Assembly: GCA_028829895.1 (NCBI GenBank)
Contig: CM054177.1
Location: 40,793,564 to 40,857,563, forward strand
Length of the DNA stretch: 64,000 nucleotides
Origin: Sinotaia quadrata
Lineage: Eukaryota > Mollusca > Gastropoda > Architaenioglossa > Viviparidae
Direction of reading: 5' to 3'
Part shown: positions 33,628 to 46,029 of the stretch, one piece after another
Position numbering within the stretch: the stretch's first letter is position 1
How the letters are laid out: each line of letters starts with the position of its first letter
Notes under the pieces: model-generated
Told to the model about the DNA's origin: nothing
Database searches by the model: none
Seen by the model: the letters and a program-made list of their open reading frames with translations, nothing else
Made by a program: the position numbers and the translations under genes

Positions 33628-33645
33628 ATCCCGGACGAGCCCCCA
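33628..33645 (-). other. Primer-binding site, tRNA-Pro, copy 2
   Basis: Same perfect 18-nt match to the tRNA-Pro 3' end as copy 1, 2 nt inside the LTR. Confidence 0.9.
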
Positions 33646-33647
33646 CT

Positions 33648-35193
33648 TGTTACGTTTCCAGTATTTATTTAAAGACCCTGCTTAGAATAATTAAAAGACT
33701 TTAAATATAATTAATTCTTCCTCTCATATTCTACGCAGACTGGTTGCTCAATTTATTATCTGACTAATTAAAAGTGCGTCTTGTAGTTCAGACGACAAAT
33801 TTACAGACTAATAAACTGCGAACTTTTAGCTAGATTTGAAAACAGTTAAATCCCTCTAAATTAATATGCACTCGTCATCAATCTTTCTGCTCATCCGCCC
33901 CCATTCAAATCTAAGAATTAATCTAATTGGTCTATTGTGCATAGAAATCAACTACTAAGAGGTATTAACAAAGAAAATAAGATTTAATAAAGTTTAACAA
34001 ATTAACAATAAATCGAATGCAACGCGAATAGTCTTCACTCTGTCTTTACGCGCCTATGCCTGATTTTTGTCAATCTAAATTGCCAGAAAAGTGTTCCTTT
34101 GAGATCTGTACACTTGATCTTGCACTTAGCTCTATTTTTGTGTCCTTGGTCTCAACACTCAGTCATGCCGGTTCGTTCCCTCAGTCCCCCTTTAACGACA
34201 CACGTGGTGCATAAGGAATGATGTCCCTTTGTTAGTGGCTAGGAACTGGAATTTTTGCAGCATGGCCCTCAGAGTGGATTTCGACACGCTTACACCAATA
34301 AGCTAATGCAGGTGAGGCATGGGTGAAACATGAACCATGAGCCGACCTGTGGATGCAACGTGTTTGGATATAATTCTCAACCTAACAGGTCCTACCTAGG
34401 CATGGCTCAATTAAATGCGCTGAACAAAGAGTTTCGACTTCGCGTCGCTTACAATTAGATTTTAAAAAATATAATCGTCTCACATGTGTTCCATTTAACA
34501 GTCATGACGTATGAAGCAATAAAATAGATACAACGTTAAATTAATGTTCATACAAGAGGTAATTCAAACCGACAGAGCGCTTCACAATTTACAATTTAAA
34601 TTACACGCAATAATTGAATTACATGAAGAATTCATATCGAGCGCAGCATTCTGGCTCTTAGTGAATTAAAACAATATAAATTAAAGTACAGAAATGGAAA
34701 AATGGTTACAATAAATTTATATTCCGTAACATATAGGTTTTCAGCTATTTCTCTGAACCATGCTCAAGTGTATATGGAAATCATATAATACATAGCACAA
34801 ATACATACTTAAACAATACATAGGCAAATACTATTAAATAAAATGATACCTTTGAGAGAAGTCGAAGGGTACCTTGATTCTCTATGGCGCCGGCTGCCTC
34901 TACGACCCGAGTAAGCTGATGGAATTAGCTAAAATGTGCTCGAAGTGAGGGAGCGGAAGCGTGTGGGTACATATATAGAAAGGTATATTGCGTATCACGT
35001 GACTGTTCGCAAAGCATGTGGTTGGTTCGAGAACTGGACAATGGTCCTAAAGTTACATAACATCTTGACCTGTTCTAGAAGCACCTAGAAAAAGGAAGCT
35101 TGGAACAAAGGGCCAAGGGTTTCAAATATTCGAATTTGAAGTAAACAAGGCAAGTGGGTCATCAGGTCGGACATTTTTATCAGACTTGTGACA
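33648..35193 (-). repeat. 5' LTR of copy 2 (1546 bp)
   Basis: By eye identical to 26952-28497. It carries the same TATATAT and CACGTG candidates on the minus strand, about 220 bp from the outer end. Confidence 0.95.
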
Positions 35194-35198
35194 CACTG

Positions 35199-36384
35199 CA
35201 AGAAAAGCAAACTAAGCGATCTTAATGGACCACTGAAGATTGTGAAATAGCGTAAATAATTGTTGAAGAATTAGATTATGGGGAAATAACTCTCGCAATT
35301 GTGCTTTTTAATCTGATTAGAAGTGTTGGTGCGTGTGTGTAAAGGTGCAGGCATGCGTGTGTTACTGTGTTTTGGGGAATGCTGTAAATAGGGTTTAATT
35401 TCATCAAATACAATTTCCTTTTTCTTATTTCCTCTTAATTCACAACTTGCAGACGCATAATTATGTGGAAGCAGAATGATCGATTCCAGAATTTTTACCA
35501 TCATACGAAAGGTATCCAAGTGGAAGACCAGTCGAGTTTACCTATATAGCTGGAACCTTCATCTAGTTATCCAAACAACCAGAATGACATTCCAAATAAT
35601 CCTTATTTTCATTGTAGGTTCCAGAAATTGGCCTATTGACTTAACATTACAAATTCTATATTTCTTTCACAAGCTTCTGTTTCCATATCCTGATATATGG
35701 GTTTAATAGGTAAATAATAATAATTATGTCACTTTTGGTTTGTCGCTACTTTGAGAACTAATATAAATTACATCAGTTAGCAATTAATAGAACACACTGG
35801 CACGTTCATGGTTCCATTCATAGAGTGTCAATGACGAACAGACAAATAAATGTGGGCAAGGTACATCTGCAAATACGAACGTGCTGCTTTAAAATGAACA
35901 GCAATATTTAATTTTTATTTATTTATTTTCTTTTATTTGATCAAACACACGAATTTTTGTGGTAAAGTTTTGTATATACACAAAAAATTCAATTCACATC
36001 TCATTCCGCCTAGTCTATTGCTAATTCAATAATAGAGCACATCACCAAACGGCATAACTACAATTTTGCATATCCATAAATTCACCTTTCCTTTTTTTTT
36101 TTGTTGCAAATTAGAGATAAATCCACAGTGCTTTGGTTTTTATCTGACGATTACTTGTTTTTGAACTACAGCCTCAGTCACGCTTCTTCAGCTAGCGTCG
36201 ATATTTAAGTTTCTATTGTATTTTGTTGCCAAAAGTCCATAAAATTGTTTATGACTGCCATAAAAAATACATATCAGAAATCTGAATTTATTTGTCTTGA
36301 AATAGAAGAAATCAACGAAGTATTTAAAAAAATACATTTTAAAAGAGACACGAACAAATTACTCACAGAGGAATACAGCGATTT
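35199..36384. other. AT-rich non-coding stretch
   Basis: No gene recognised. The 76-82 aa open frames on both strands have no domain or conserved motif that I can see. Confidence 0.45.
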
Positions 36385-36515
36385 AACTCTTTAACTCTGA
36401 ATTGCTTGCGTCTGACTTATAGAAGAATACAGCCGTTTAACTCTTTGACTCGGCCTTGTTTGCGCCTGAACACAGCTGTTTAACTCTTTGACGCTGCCTT
36501 ACTTGCGTCTGACGT
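36385..36515. repeat. Degenerate tandem repeat, about 50-60 bp, about 3 copies
   Basis: TTTAACTCTTT(A/G)AC followed by GC(T/G)TGCGTCTGA-like blocks recurs three times with length variation. Confidence 0.75.
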
Positions 36516-36789
36516 TCTTTCACACTAGAGGATCTTCTGGATCAACACTCATTACGGTGCAGTCAACCCAGAAAATGGTGTTCATATATTTGTTCCCCAC
36601 GCCATTCTACATGTGTTTAACGATAAATAGAAGACAAGAATATTTTATTTCCTCTGTCTTTGTCTTTCATTTACAGAATTCTGAACAAAACTTAAAGTAT
36701 GTATCGTTATACTAAGTATCATAAACTATACATACGTTTCTAAGTTGTGTTTTACTGTCATGGAATATCACAAATTGAGAATGCAAGTG
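36516..36789. other. Non-coding DNA
   Basis: Nothing recognised. Confidence 0.4.
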
Positions 36790-36820
<31 letters not shown>

Positions 36821-37013
36821 AGCATCGTCGTCGCCGTCATAATCATCGTCATCGTCGTTGTCAACATCATCATCACCATCGCCATCATTATCATCATCAG
36901 TAGCAACAGCATCGTCGTCATCATCATCAACAACAGCAGCAGCATCGTCGTCATTGTCTTCACTGTCGTCATCATCATCATTGTCGTCGTCGTCGTGGTA
37001 GTAGTAGTAGTCA
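36790..37013. repeat. Interrupted trinucleotide repeat (CAT/CAG/CGT)n
   Basis: More than 200 bp kept almost entirely in a 3-bp register, mixing CAT, CAG, CGT, CAA and GTA triplets. The minus strand reads as a Thr/Met/Leu-rich frame, most likely a repeat artefact. Confidence 0.85.
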
Positions 37014-38177
37014 TTATAATAATTTTATTTCATTTACAATATCAGTGTTACACAATGGCATTATGTAGCCACCGTACAGTCTATCCAAACCCTATCCACA
37101 TCAGGAGTGATGATAGCCTCCCATGGTCTGGAATGTGGCCCTAATTAGTATTCTGTCCTCATTTACACTGATTATTCAGAGAACTGCTTAACAGCATGTA
37201 ATGAATGCTAATTAGGCAAACTTAGACTCGCCAGACCAGCACAATTGCCCGTAGAGGGTGAGACGTTACGCATTTCACGCACACCTAACCTAAATAGTTA
37301 CCAAAACTTTTATATGCACTACTAAATGTCATTGTCAGTTAAACTAATGTAGCAGGAGAGCCATCAGCTGTGTATAACTGCCGAAGATCGGCCCCTTATC
37401 ATACATTTTGAGCCTTTGGCCTGGTGCTGATCCACGAAGGCAACACCAGACCTGAGCAGACCATGGGTCAGGATCAGACCTATTCATCTGGAACCCACAT
37501 CTGCAATCCATTCTATTGATCCAGACGATCCAAACGCTAAACTGGCTATAAACCAACAGCCTCTCAAGCTTCAACAGCTTCATCAGTTCTTTCAAAAGAC
37601 TCACATAGTTGAGATTGAAAGAAACTAATTATTCCTATTATCATATAACCTACAGTTACTATTTTAATTTTCTTTCTTATGACTCACTTTCATGGTAGAT
37701 GAAATTAGTCCGCCACTTTAATTAAATAATCCTGGCTGTACTTATCATGGCTCAGTAATATTCTTGTCTACATGTGATTATTTTTCTGCACTTGTTTATC
37801 TCCCCTCTATCTAATATGTGTGGTCAACCAGAAGGTTCGCTTTGGAACTAGCCTATGGTTATCGAGAACCCATGATAGTGGAAGAATCAACATATTGTCT
37901 CCATCCTCCAACAAAATGTCACACCCATCAGAATTCATCTTAATATTTAAACGATATTATGACAATAAGAAACCGCAAATGAAATAAACATATTTTCTAT
38001 TTATTATTTTTTCTGATTTATTAAATGTAACTTCATTTTTCATGTGATATATTTTTTTCTACTTCGCTAGGATAAAAGTGAATGTTTTGATGCTAGTTAC
38101 TGGAGGCAAGCAAATTTAGAAAATTAAACCATTAACAATAATACGGTTGTTTGTATTTAGTCTAACTAACTTAAGTA
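37014..38177. other. Unassigned non-coding DNA
   Basis: Complex sequence, with an 86-aa minus-strand frame at 37344-37604 that I cannot assign to any family. Confidence 0.4.
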
Positions 38178-38435
38178 CCAGTTTTATCATTTCTAAGGCA
38201 CTTGGATATAACGTAAGAATCCAGTTTTATCATTTCTAAGGCACCTGCATATAACGTAAGAAACCAGTTTTATCATTTCTAAGGCACCTGAATATAACGT
38301 AAGAATCCAGTTTTATCATTTCTAGGCACCTGGATATAACGTAAGAATCCAGTTTTATCATTTCTAAGACATCTGGATATAACGTAAGAATGCAGTTTTA
38401 TCATTTCTAAGGCACCTGGATACGCATGGACAAAT
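38178..38435. repeat. Minisatellite, 43-bp unit, 6 copies
   Basis: CAGTTTTATCATTTCTAAGG plus ATATAACGTAAGAA recurs at 43-bp steps, with one 42-bp step. Confidence 0.95.
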
Positions 38436-39417
38436 ATATTTCATCCGCAGACTATTTGCTGATCACTCCTTCGTGAGTGATCTGAGACTCCTGATTTGTA
38501 TCGATGACTTGCTATACATGGCCGAACTCATTGTGCCTGCGTGTCTTTAGACTCACCATGAGGCCACCTGTGGAATGTTAATCGCCATTAGTCAAAGAAG
38601 TATTAATGGAAAGTATGAGCTAAATTCATACCCTGTGTATTGATAGCATGACTCGAGGCCATAGTGTGCGCAATCTCTTACGCCCAGCATTTGTATTAAG
38701 GGAACAATCGAGATTTTACCAGTTTTAGAATAACAGTGTTTATGTACTGGGAAATTTTTTTGCTTGCCAATTGCCCTCTTTTATAAATGGAGTCCCCTTT
38801 TTTTTTTAATTAAAAAAAGGGCATTGAGAAGTCACAGACGTAAAAGGAATTGATCTGGAACAGTTTTTCGAGAGTAAAATTCAGAGAAGTTAGAGAAGTT
38901 CATTAATTATTTTTTAACGTGTTTGATTTTCATTGAGTTCATTGTTAAAATGAAATTATTATGATTTTCACGGAGTTCATTTGTGAAAATGAAATTGTTA
39001 GGATTTTTACAGGTATCACTTTAAGAGAGCGTGAAGATGGATGGGTTTAAATATTGACTCTTAAAGAAATATTTACACCTGTCCCATATTTTCTCTTCAG
39101 CCTTTCCTGTTTGCATCTTACTTAGTTTTTTTTTGTTTTTTTTTCGTGTGAAGCAATTTCAGCAAGGGACAAAACTGCATCGTCTGCTGTTCTACACAAG
39201 AGAAAAGTGTGCGTGCTTCTCTGGACAAGAAATTGATAGTGGGTGACTCCTATATAAACTGTAGTCCCTGCCTTCTGGAATCCGTTAGTGTCTGGGGCAA
39301 CCCTGCAGGATAGTCCACTGGGTAAAAGGCTGAATTTAGTTTATACATTGTTTGGGTACTGTGAGAAGACTGTCGTAAGAAGACTGAAATATAAACTGAA
39401 ATTTAACCCATTGAATC
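38436..39417. other. Unassigned non-coding DNA with two small inverted repeats
   Basis: GATCACTC and GAGTGATC form an 8-bp stem around a 6-base loop at 38461-38482. An 18-bp perfect palindrome of T7-AATT-A7 lies near 38800-38820. No gene seen. Confidence 0.5.
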
Positions 39418-39610
39418 TATGATGAATATCCTATTCTTACTTACTTGTGTACATCTATGATGAATATCCTTTTCTTACTTGTGTACATCTATGATGAATA
39501 TCCTATTCTTACTTACTTGTGTACATCTATGATGAATATCCTTTTCTTACTTATGTGTGTACATCTATGATGAAAATCCTTTTCTTACTTATTTGTGTAC
39601 ATTTTTTGTA
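39418..39610. repeat. Minisatellite, 34-38-bp unit, 5 copies
   Basis: CTATGATGAATATCCT followed by TTCTTACTTA and TTGTGTACAT. Unit length varies through gain or loss of a TTAC tetramer. Confidence 0.92.
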
Positions 39611-40182
39611 CCTCGTTGACTTCATTAAAAATGTCTGAACCATAAGTTTAGAATATTTAAACACTAACTGTACTTTGCGAAACGATTATTTTCTCATGAT
39701 TAGTTGTGTGCAAACGTGCACAAGATTTTGAATCAACTACTTAAACTTTAACTAGCGTGAGTATTATGCCGTAAACTAATCGATTTTAGTACCATATTAC
39801 TTTCAAGTAAATGTTTAAAAGACGTTTATTTGTAATAAGGGACATTTTTTCGAAATTTTTTACAATCAATTTTGAATTTTAATTCATAATTTTATAAAGC
39901 TGTGTTACTTACAATTTCTTCGACTGAGAATGTTATGATAACATTATTTGTAAAGTGTTGTGAGTGTAAGACAGACAGAAAGACGGAGACAAAGAAAAAG
40001 GGTTGTTTTGACTGAGAGTGAGTGAGAAGATGAGGGTCGGGTAAAATTGATTATATTGTTATTGGAACCGCTAGCAGTAGATGATTCTTTTACGTTTAAA
40101 GTGCAGTTCTGCAAGGATAGACAAACGGATTATTTTCACGTCTTGTCTAGTTTCAGGATTTCGTTATATGGTTACCAGATTT
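39611..40182. other. AT-rich non-coding stretch
   Basis: Nothing recognised. Confidence 0.45.
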
Positions 40183-40457
40183 ATGTACTCTATTCAAATG
40201 CATTCTTTTTGTGTGGTAGTTCTTTTGTTTCGTTGTTATGTACTCTTTTCAAATGCATTCTTTTTGTGTGGTAGTTCTTTTGTTTCGTTGTTATGTACTC
40301 TTTTCAAATGCATTCTTTTTGTGTGGTAGTTCTTTTGTTTCGTTGTTATGTACTCTTTTCAAATGCATTCTTTTTGTGTGGTAGTTCTTTTGTTTCGTTG
40401 TTATGTACTCTTTTCAAATGCATTCTTTTTGTGTGGTAGTTCTTTTGTTTCGTTGTT
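40183..40457. repeat. Minisatellite, 55-bp unit, 5 copies
   Basis: Five 55-bp units. Copies two to five appear identical and the first has one variant (CTATTCAAATG for CTTTTCAAATG). The 75- and 82-aa open frames are repeat artefacts. Confidence 0.96.
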
Positions 40458-40589
40458 ATTTTTTTAGCCCATATCTTTCATCGGCAAAATATAAGAGTAT
40501 TGTACACTTAAGTAGCAAAATTTGGAATAAATCATTATTATAATATCACCCAAGGGCACATCGCAACACGTTTCAACACAGTCTTTCTG

Positions 40590-41029
40590 CTCACAGAATT
40601 AGGGCCTATAAGTGTTCCAAGCGTTTGTAATCGCTCACAGAATTAGGGCCTATAAATGTTCCAAGCGTTCTTAATCGCTCACAGAATTAGGGCCTATAAG
40701 TGTTCCAAGCGTTCTTAATCGCTCACAGAATTAGGGCCTATAAGTGTTACAAGCGTTCTTAATCGCTCACAGAATTAGGGCCTATAAGTGTTCCAAGCGT
40801 TCTTAATCGCTCACAGAATTAGGGCCTATAAGTGTTCCAAGCGTTCTTAATCGCTCACAGAATTAGGGCCTATAAGTGTTCCAAGCGTTCGTAATCGCTC
40901 ACAGAACTAGGGCCTATAAGTGTTCCAAGCGTTCGTAATCGCTCACAGAATTAGGGCCTATAAGTGTTACAAGCGTTCGTAATCGCTCACAGAATTAGGG
41001 CCTATAAGTGTTACAAGCGTTCTTATGTT
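40590..41029. repeat. Minisatellite, 44-bp unit, 10 copies
   Basis: CTCACAGAATTAGGGCCTAT recurs exactly every 44 bp ten times. Point variants (TTCC/TTAC, TTCTTAAT/TTCGTAAT) are scattered among units. Confidence 0.96.
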
Positions 41030-41709
41030 ACCATTTCGAGATATTTCATACTAAACAATACTTTTCACACACTGTTAGGCCACTAGCCAGAATATTCAAA
41101 TTGAAAACATTTTACAGGAGACTTAATCATTGATGTCAACACATAATTTCTCAGCGTGAAATTTTCCTGTGGTATTAAACAAAAGGAACAAGGGGAGAGA
41201 GGAGCTAGAAGGGTGTGTCATAGATGGAATGCTCAAAATAATAACAAACAAGATTTTATCATCTAAAAATGAACACCGGTATTCAGCTCATGCACATCAC
41301 ATCTGCATATCGCGTCCCACTTTCTCCCTCTCTTTTCTTTCTCGTTATGGATGTTCAAACTCGCAAATCCACCACGCTGTGAAAATAGCGACGCACGCAG
41401 CCCACTTGTGCACAATTGATCTCAGTGTGACGGTGAGCGGGAGACGAGAGTACAAAGAAATGAGAAAAGGTGAGCAGATGTATAGCCCTTGCGTCAACCT
41501 CCACGGTTCGTACCCGCTACTAGATCTCAGGTGTTGTCATAATGCACCATTATCTCGTCAAACCTTCTAAGTCGAAACTTTGTTTATCCTCACAAACTCC
41601 TTACTAGCAGTCTACTGATAAATCGTTACCGCTGGCTGCATGTAAGCTGAAGCAAACAATTCCAGTCATACGCCGACTGTGGCTAATCAGTTGAGGTTTT
41701 GAAGGGCGT
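41030..41709. other. Unassigned DNA with a 133-aa open frame
   Basis: A plus-strand frame at 41169-41570 is open for 133 codons in sequence of fairly normal complexity. I recognise no domain or signal peptide. Chance, or part of an unknown exon, are both possible. Confidence 0.25.
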
Positions 41710-41711
41710 GC

Positions 41712-41758
<47 letters not shown>
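41710..41758. repeat. (TG)n microsatellite
   Basis: About 20 TG units preceded by a GCGTGCGTG start. Confidence 0.95.
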
Positions 41759-41759
<1 letters not shown>

Positions 41760-41879
41760 TCTTCAGTAAAAAGTGGCAGCAAACTAAGTGGGGTGGGGCT
41801 GACAGCCACAACGCTATAGGAAATACCATAATCAAACTTTGTCAACAGACTAGATAAAAGTACGACTTTTAGTGACACA

Positions 41880-42390
41880 TGGACCGCTGGACTCCCGTCT
41901 CTTGCCTGTGTTTAGTAGTAGTAGAAGTGGACGCGTTTGTCGACGCATGCGACGCCAATGTTTCGTTTGATAAGAGTTCCTTGAAATCCCGACAAGTCAT
42001 CATAGGCGAAAGCCACCAACTTCAAACTCACTCATACCAGAAAGGTGCGCGAGAAAGGCTAAAGCTGGCTCGCGCGTGGTTGTCCCACGTGGTCGCGTTT
42101 CGACAGTTGCCGTGCTGCTCAGCGCGGAGACTTCGTTTTTGCGCCTCGCGTCTGATAACAGTGTTACGAAGCTAATGGTGATTGGATTATATGTGGTTTT
42201 GTGGATTTTATTTTCAAAACAGCGCTGTGCTATGTAAGCCAGCTGCGGACAACCGCGCTACTTGATGGTGTATGTGTGTGTGTGTGTGCAGTTTTAGAAT
42301 TAAAAGAACTCTCACCACAGTTTTGCCGCTGGATTGCCGGATCAATTACGAGGGAGACAAAATACGACTGAAACTTTAGAAGATGTAAGT
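41880..42390 (+). promoter_or_regulatory. CpG-rich patch, candidate promoter and first exon
   Basis: CG dinucleotides are markedly more frequent here than in surrounding DNA (for example GTCGACGCATGCGACG and CTCGCGCGTGG). The patch ends in a strong splice-donor-like GTAAGT at 42385-42390. No coding exon can be identified downstream, so gene presence is inferred only. A 98-aa frame inside it has no recognisable domain. Confidence 0.28.
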
Positions 42391-43194
42391 AGAAATGTTA
42401 CTCTATACAGCGTATTTCAGGGCTCTTCTTTTATTAACAAGAAAATAATGGTGTTATAACGACTGGTGAAAATAATGGTATTATTGTAGGGCTTATTTAT
42501 ACCGACTAGTTCTAAACATAAAGTAAAAACGCCTCTGTTGACTACTATATACTTTTAAAAAAACAAAAAAAACCCCTTGAAATTAACGAACATCCGGATA
42601 GAGGATACACATCAATGCAAGAGCAGTGAAAGTCGTGACAACTCCCATTTTATAAAGACTCGAAGATTTAATTTTCCTTTCAGGAAAAGAAATGCGTAAG
42701 AGATTGCATATCGATTACCACGAACACTGTCTCCACAGTTTTAATGATTACACTTTTCGCCCCTCTATAATTGTCCCACCAGCTTAACTTTCACTGTCAT
42801 GCAAGTGGCTGGGGAAATGTTTGAAGGGATAGAGATAAAAAAAGGGCAGAATAAACACGTTTCAAAGCGTTAGCTAGTGTGAACCTTTGGCGCTAAGAGA
42901 CGGCTTACTGTTATTGTCGGAATGTGTTCGAGTGGGCTGTAGAACTGAGAGCAAGACGAATTGACATAAATGTTAATCATGTTCACAGAGAAGTCATAAA
43001 TTTTAAATGTTTATATGCAAGCTCTAAATTTTAACTTATTTTTAAAAATATGCTATAGCATTAAGCGAGTAGTTCGGGGCTCGTCATTTAAAAGCCTCCC
43101 TGTCACTTCTAGGTTCAGCTCTTCCCAAACGTGAATTTTCATCTCAAATTAATTGTTCATATTGTACATACACGAATAGTGGTCATGGGTTGCA
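42391..43194. other. Unassigned non-coding DNA
   Basis: Nothing recognised. Confidence 0.45.
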
Positions 43195-43660
43195 CTGCAG
43201 GAAGACACACCTTGGATTATCATTAAGACTGCAGGCTGACACACCTTGATTATTATTATTAACACTGCAGTCTGACACACCTTGAGTATTATTATTAACA
43301 ATGCAGGCTGACACACCTTGATTATTATTATTAACAATGCAGACTGACACATCTTGATTATTATTATTAACAATGCAGACTGACACATCTTGATTATTAT
43401 TATTAACAATGCAGGTTGACACACCTTGATTATTATTAACAATGCAGACTGACACACCTTGATTATTATTATTAACAATGCAGACTGACACACCTTGATT
43501 ATTATTAACAATGCAGACTGACACCCTTGATTATTATTAACACTGCAGACTGACACACCTTGATTATTATTAACAATGCAGACTGACACACCTTGATTAT
43601 TATTATTAACAATGCAGACTGACACATCTTTGATTATTATTAACACTGCAGGCAGACACA
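43195..43660. repeat. Minisatellite, 33-36-bp unit, about 12 copies (GACACATCTTGATT family)
   Basis: Units contain GACACA(C/T)CTTGATTATT, a variable number of ATT triplets and AACAATGCAG. Unit length varies in 3-bp steps, so minus-strand frames (171 and 113 aa) stay open by accident. Confidence 0.94.
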
Positions 43661-44640
43661 TCATTATTCTAATTTACAGTAGTGTCAAATGCTTCGGGAG
43701 CCTGTGGCAGGGACATTATTTAGGCGTAGACAGATGCATCGTGATTAGTATATATACTACAGAGAGATGTTTCATTATTTATGATTACTGTCGACATGCA
43801 CAGCATATTTATGATTTTTGCTATCGACAGATACATCATTGCTCTTTACCTGTGATCGACGCATCGTGATTAATGTTTGTACTGCAGACAGATACATCAT
43901 TATTATTTACATAGTAGATACACATAATGACTATGATGTGTACTATAGACATATACATCATTATTAATTACATAGTAGATACACATAATGATTACGTGTA
44001 CTACAGACAAATACATCATTATAATTTACATAGTAGATACACATAATGACTATGATGTGTACTATAGACATATACATCATTATTATTTACATTGTAGACA
44101 GACACATCAGGATTATGATTTGTACTGTAGACATACATCTTTATTATTTACATTGTAGACATACATATAATGATTTTGATTTGTACTATAGACAGATAAG
44201 CCATCGTTATTTACATTGTAGATAGACAATCCATAATTATGATTTGTACTATAGATAAATACATAATTATCATTTACATTGTAGACACACGCAATGATTA
44301 TGATTTATACTATAGATAGATACATAATTATTATTTACATTTACAGACACACCATGAATATGATTTATAGATATACAGAAAACCATCGTTATGTACACTG
44401 TGGACATTATGATTATTATTTGCAGTGTAGACAGACATATCGTGACTATTATCTTATTGTTTACACTGTATGTCTTCAAATCGTAGCTGTTATTATCTTC
44501 ACTCAATCTCCATATCGTAATTATTTTTATTATTTACATAGAATGCCTACATACTGTGGCTGTTATTACTCTCTCGCTGTCTCACATCTTAAGTACTATT
44601 AATATTTACACCGAATATCTACACACTGTGACTATAGTCA
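43661..44640. repeat. Degenerate extension of the GACACATC satellite
   Basis: GACA(G/T)A(T/C)ACATCATTATTA, TTTACATTGTAGA and TGATTTGTACTATAGA motifs recur with a loose period near 60 bp over almost a kilobase. It continues the preceding array with far greater divergence. Confidence 0.8.
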
Positions 44641-44641
44641 G

Positions 44642-44690
44642 GCGCCATCTTATTGTAGCCGTGCGCTCTATTGTACTCACTAGAGGGCGC
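44642..44690. promoter_or_regulatory. CTCF-like motif paired with a YY1-like motif
   Basis: On the plus strand TCACTAGAGGGCGC (44677-44690) matches the CTCF core consensus CCASYAGRKGGCRS at 13 of 14 positions. On the minus strand, 44642-44655 reads CAATAAGATGGCGC, which contains the YY1 core AAGATGGCG and matches the CTCF core at 11 of 14. The two face apart at the edge of a satellite block. Binding is inference. Confidence 0.35.
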
Positions 44691-45334
44691 CAGCATGGTA
44701 ATAGTCGGGCACGAGGGCGGTTTTGTCTTTTCCTAACACAGTTATTTGAATCCCAGCCTCACAGTCACAGTCCGACCCCAAGCTCTCGAACAATTAACAG
44801 GGACATCATCATTAGTATGACTCACTCGCAAATCAGGACATTTGTGTGCTTTCTTTTTTCAAGTGTTTCCAACCATGACGACTGCCAACATTTAATTAAA
44901 AATATTTTTCGTACATTTGAATGTAAAACATCCCAGATGATTTATAATTATAAGTTATAAGCCAATATATAGTGTGAAATGTGCATTCTGAACTCCTGCT
45001 ATTATCTTGCTCAAGCTGTTGGTTAGTTGAGTTGTCGTCTGTTTTAAATGCCTTTCGCCAGCGTATTTTCCTAATTACAGAAACAAATTCAAATAATTAT
45101 ATACGTAGGCGAGATTATTCTTACCACCTCCTTATAATTGACAAGCTAGGCAACACACGGAGTAATGGCTATCATGAAATGGGTTTCCCGATCATGCAAG
45201 AGTGTGATGTTTTCAGAGGCGCTTGACCACCTGTTTCAGGTTTCATGAGAGCTGCAGACCCTGAATGACAGTGTCGTAATAAAATAGTAGTAGGCCCATG
45301 GCACTGCTCTACCGAATTATCTCATAAACAAACA

Positions 45335-45336
<2 letters not shown>
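44691..45336. other. Unassigned DNA
   Basis: Open plus-strand frames of 134 aa (44556-44960) and 81 aa (44981-45226) show no domain. No gene called. Confidence 0.35.

Positions 45337-45401
<65 letters not shown>
45337..45401. repeat. (CA)n microsatellite
   Basis: About 32 CA units. Confidence 0.97.
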
Positions 45402-45403
<2 letters not shown>

Positions 45404-45762
45404 AAGCAAACAAAAACAAACAAACAAGCATGCACTGTCGGTTCCCTTGCTGCTGATATTGTACACCCTGGAATGTTTTCGCTATGAGCATTTGCTTCAT
45501 TTTCGGATCATTGTTTCTTGATTTTGTAACCAATCGTGGTCTGGCTGTATTATCGTAGATCCTCGGCACAACTCTAACTGTGCCTGTGGGACAGTCCGTC
45601 TCTGCTGTTTGGATTAGACCGTTTCGCTGGCGTTGTCAATAACGTAAAACTTTATACGCCAAAACCAGTAAGAAAATGGGCATATTGTGTAAAATGTAGA
45701 ACTGTATCGATTATTACGAATCCAAATTAACTTTAAGACTTCAGACAGTGCAGTCAGTGGGA
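45402..45762. other. Unassigned non-coding DNA
   Basis: Nothing recognised. Confidence 0.4.
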
Positions 45763-46029
45763 GGTACGAAAGTTTACACGTCAGCAAAGAGGTACGAAAG
45801 CTTACACGTCAGCAAGGAGGTACGAAAGTTTACATGTCAGCAAAGAGGTACGAAAGTGTACACGTCAGCAAAGAGGTACGAAAGTTTACACGTCAGCAAA
45901 GAGGTACGAAAGTTTACACGCCAGCAAAAAGGTACGAAAGTTTACACGTCAGCAAAGAGGTACGAAAGTTTACACGCCAGCAAAGAGGTACGAAAGTTTA
46001 CACGTCAGCAAAGAGATACGAAAGTATAT
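45763..46029. repeat. Minisatellite, 28-bp unit, about 9.5 copies
   Basis: GGTACGAAAGTTTACACGTC plus AGCAAAGA recurs every 28 bp. The unit is not a multiple of three, yet two frames stay open (111 and 76 aa) because it lacks stop codons. I take these as artefacts. Confidence 0.95.

Larger units (their letters stand above)
26952..35193 (-). mobile_element. Full-length Gmr1-type Ty3/gypsy LTR retrotransposon, copy 2
   Basis: An 8242-bp element in the same orientation and with the same organisation as copy 1: 5' LTR 33648-35193, primer site 33628-33645, gag-pol 28721-33028, polypurine tract 28498-28510, 3' LTR 26952-28497. The 54-bp length difference from copy 1 equals the 18-codon difference in gag. 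The flanking CACTG and, by eye, identical LTRs show an independent recent insertion, not a segmental duplication, because the flanks and target sites differ. Confidence 0.95.

Noticed and set aside
40590..41029. CRISPR-like regular array
   Set aside because: Head-to-tail identical units with no unique spacers, in a eukaryotic genome; it is a minisatellite.
41169..41570. 133-aa frame as a host gene
   Set aside because: Normal complexity, but no domain, signal peptide or splice context that I can recognise; kept only as an unassigned stretch.
43149..43664. 171-aa minus-strand repeat protein
   Set aside because: Units vary by ATT triplets, so the frame stays open by chance; the same holds for the frames at 46993-47462.
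44556..44960. 134-aa frame at the edge of the satellite
   Set aside because: Begins in degenerate satellite and has no domain.
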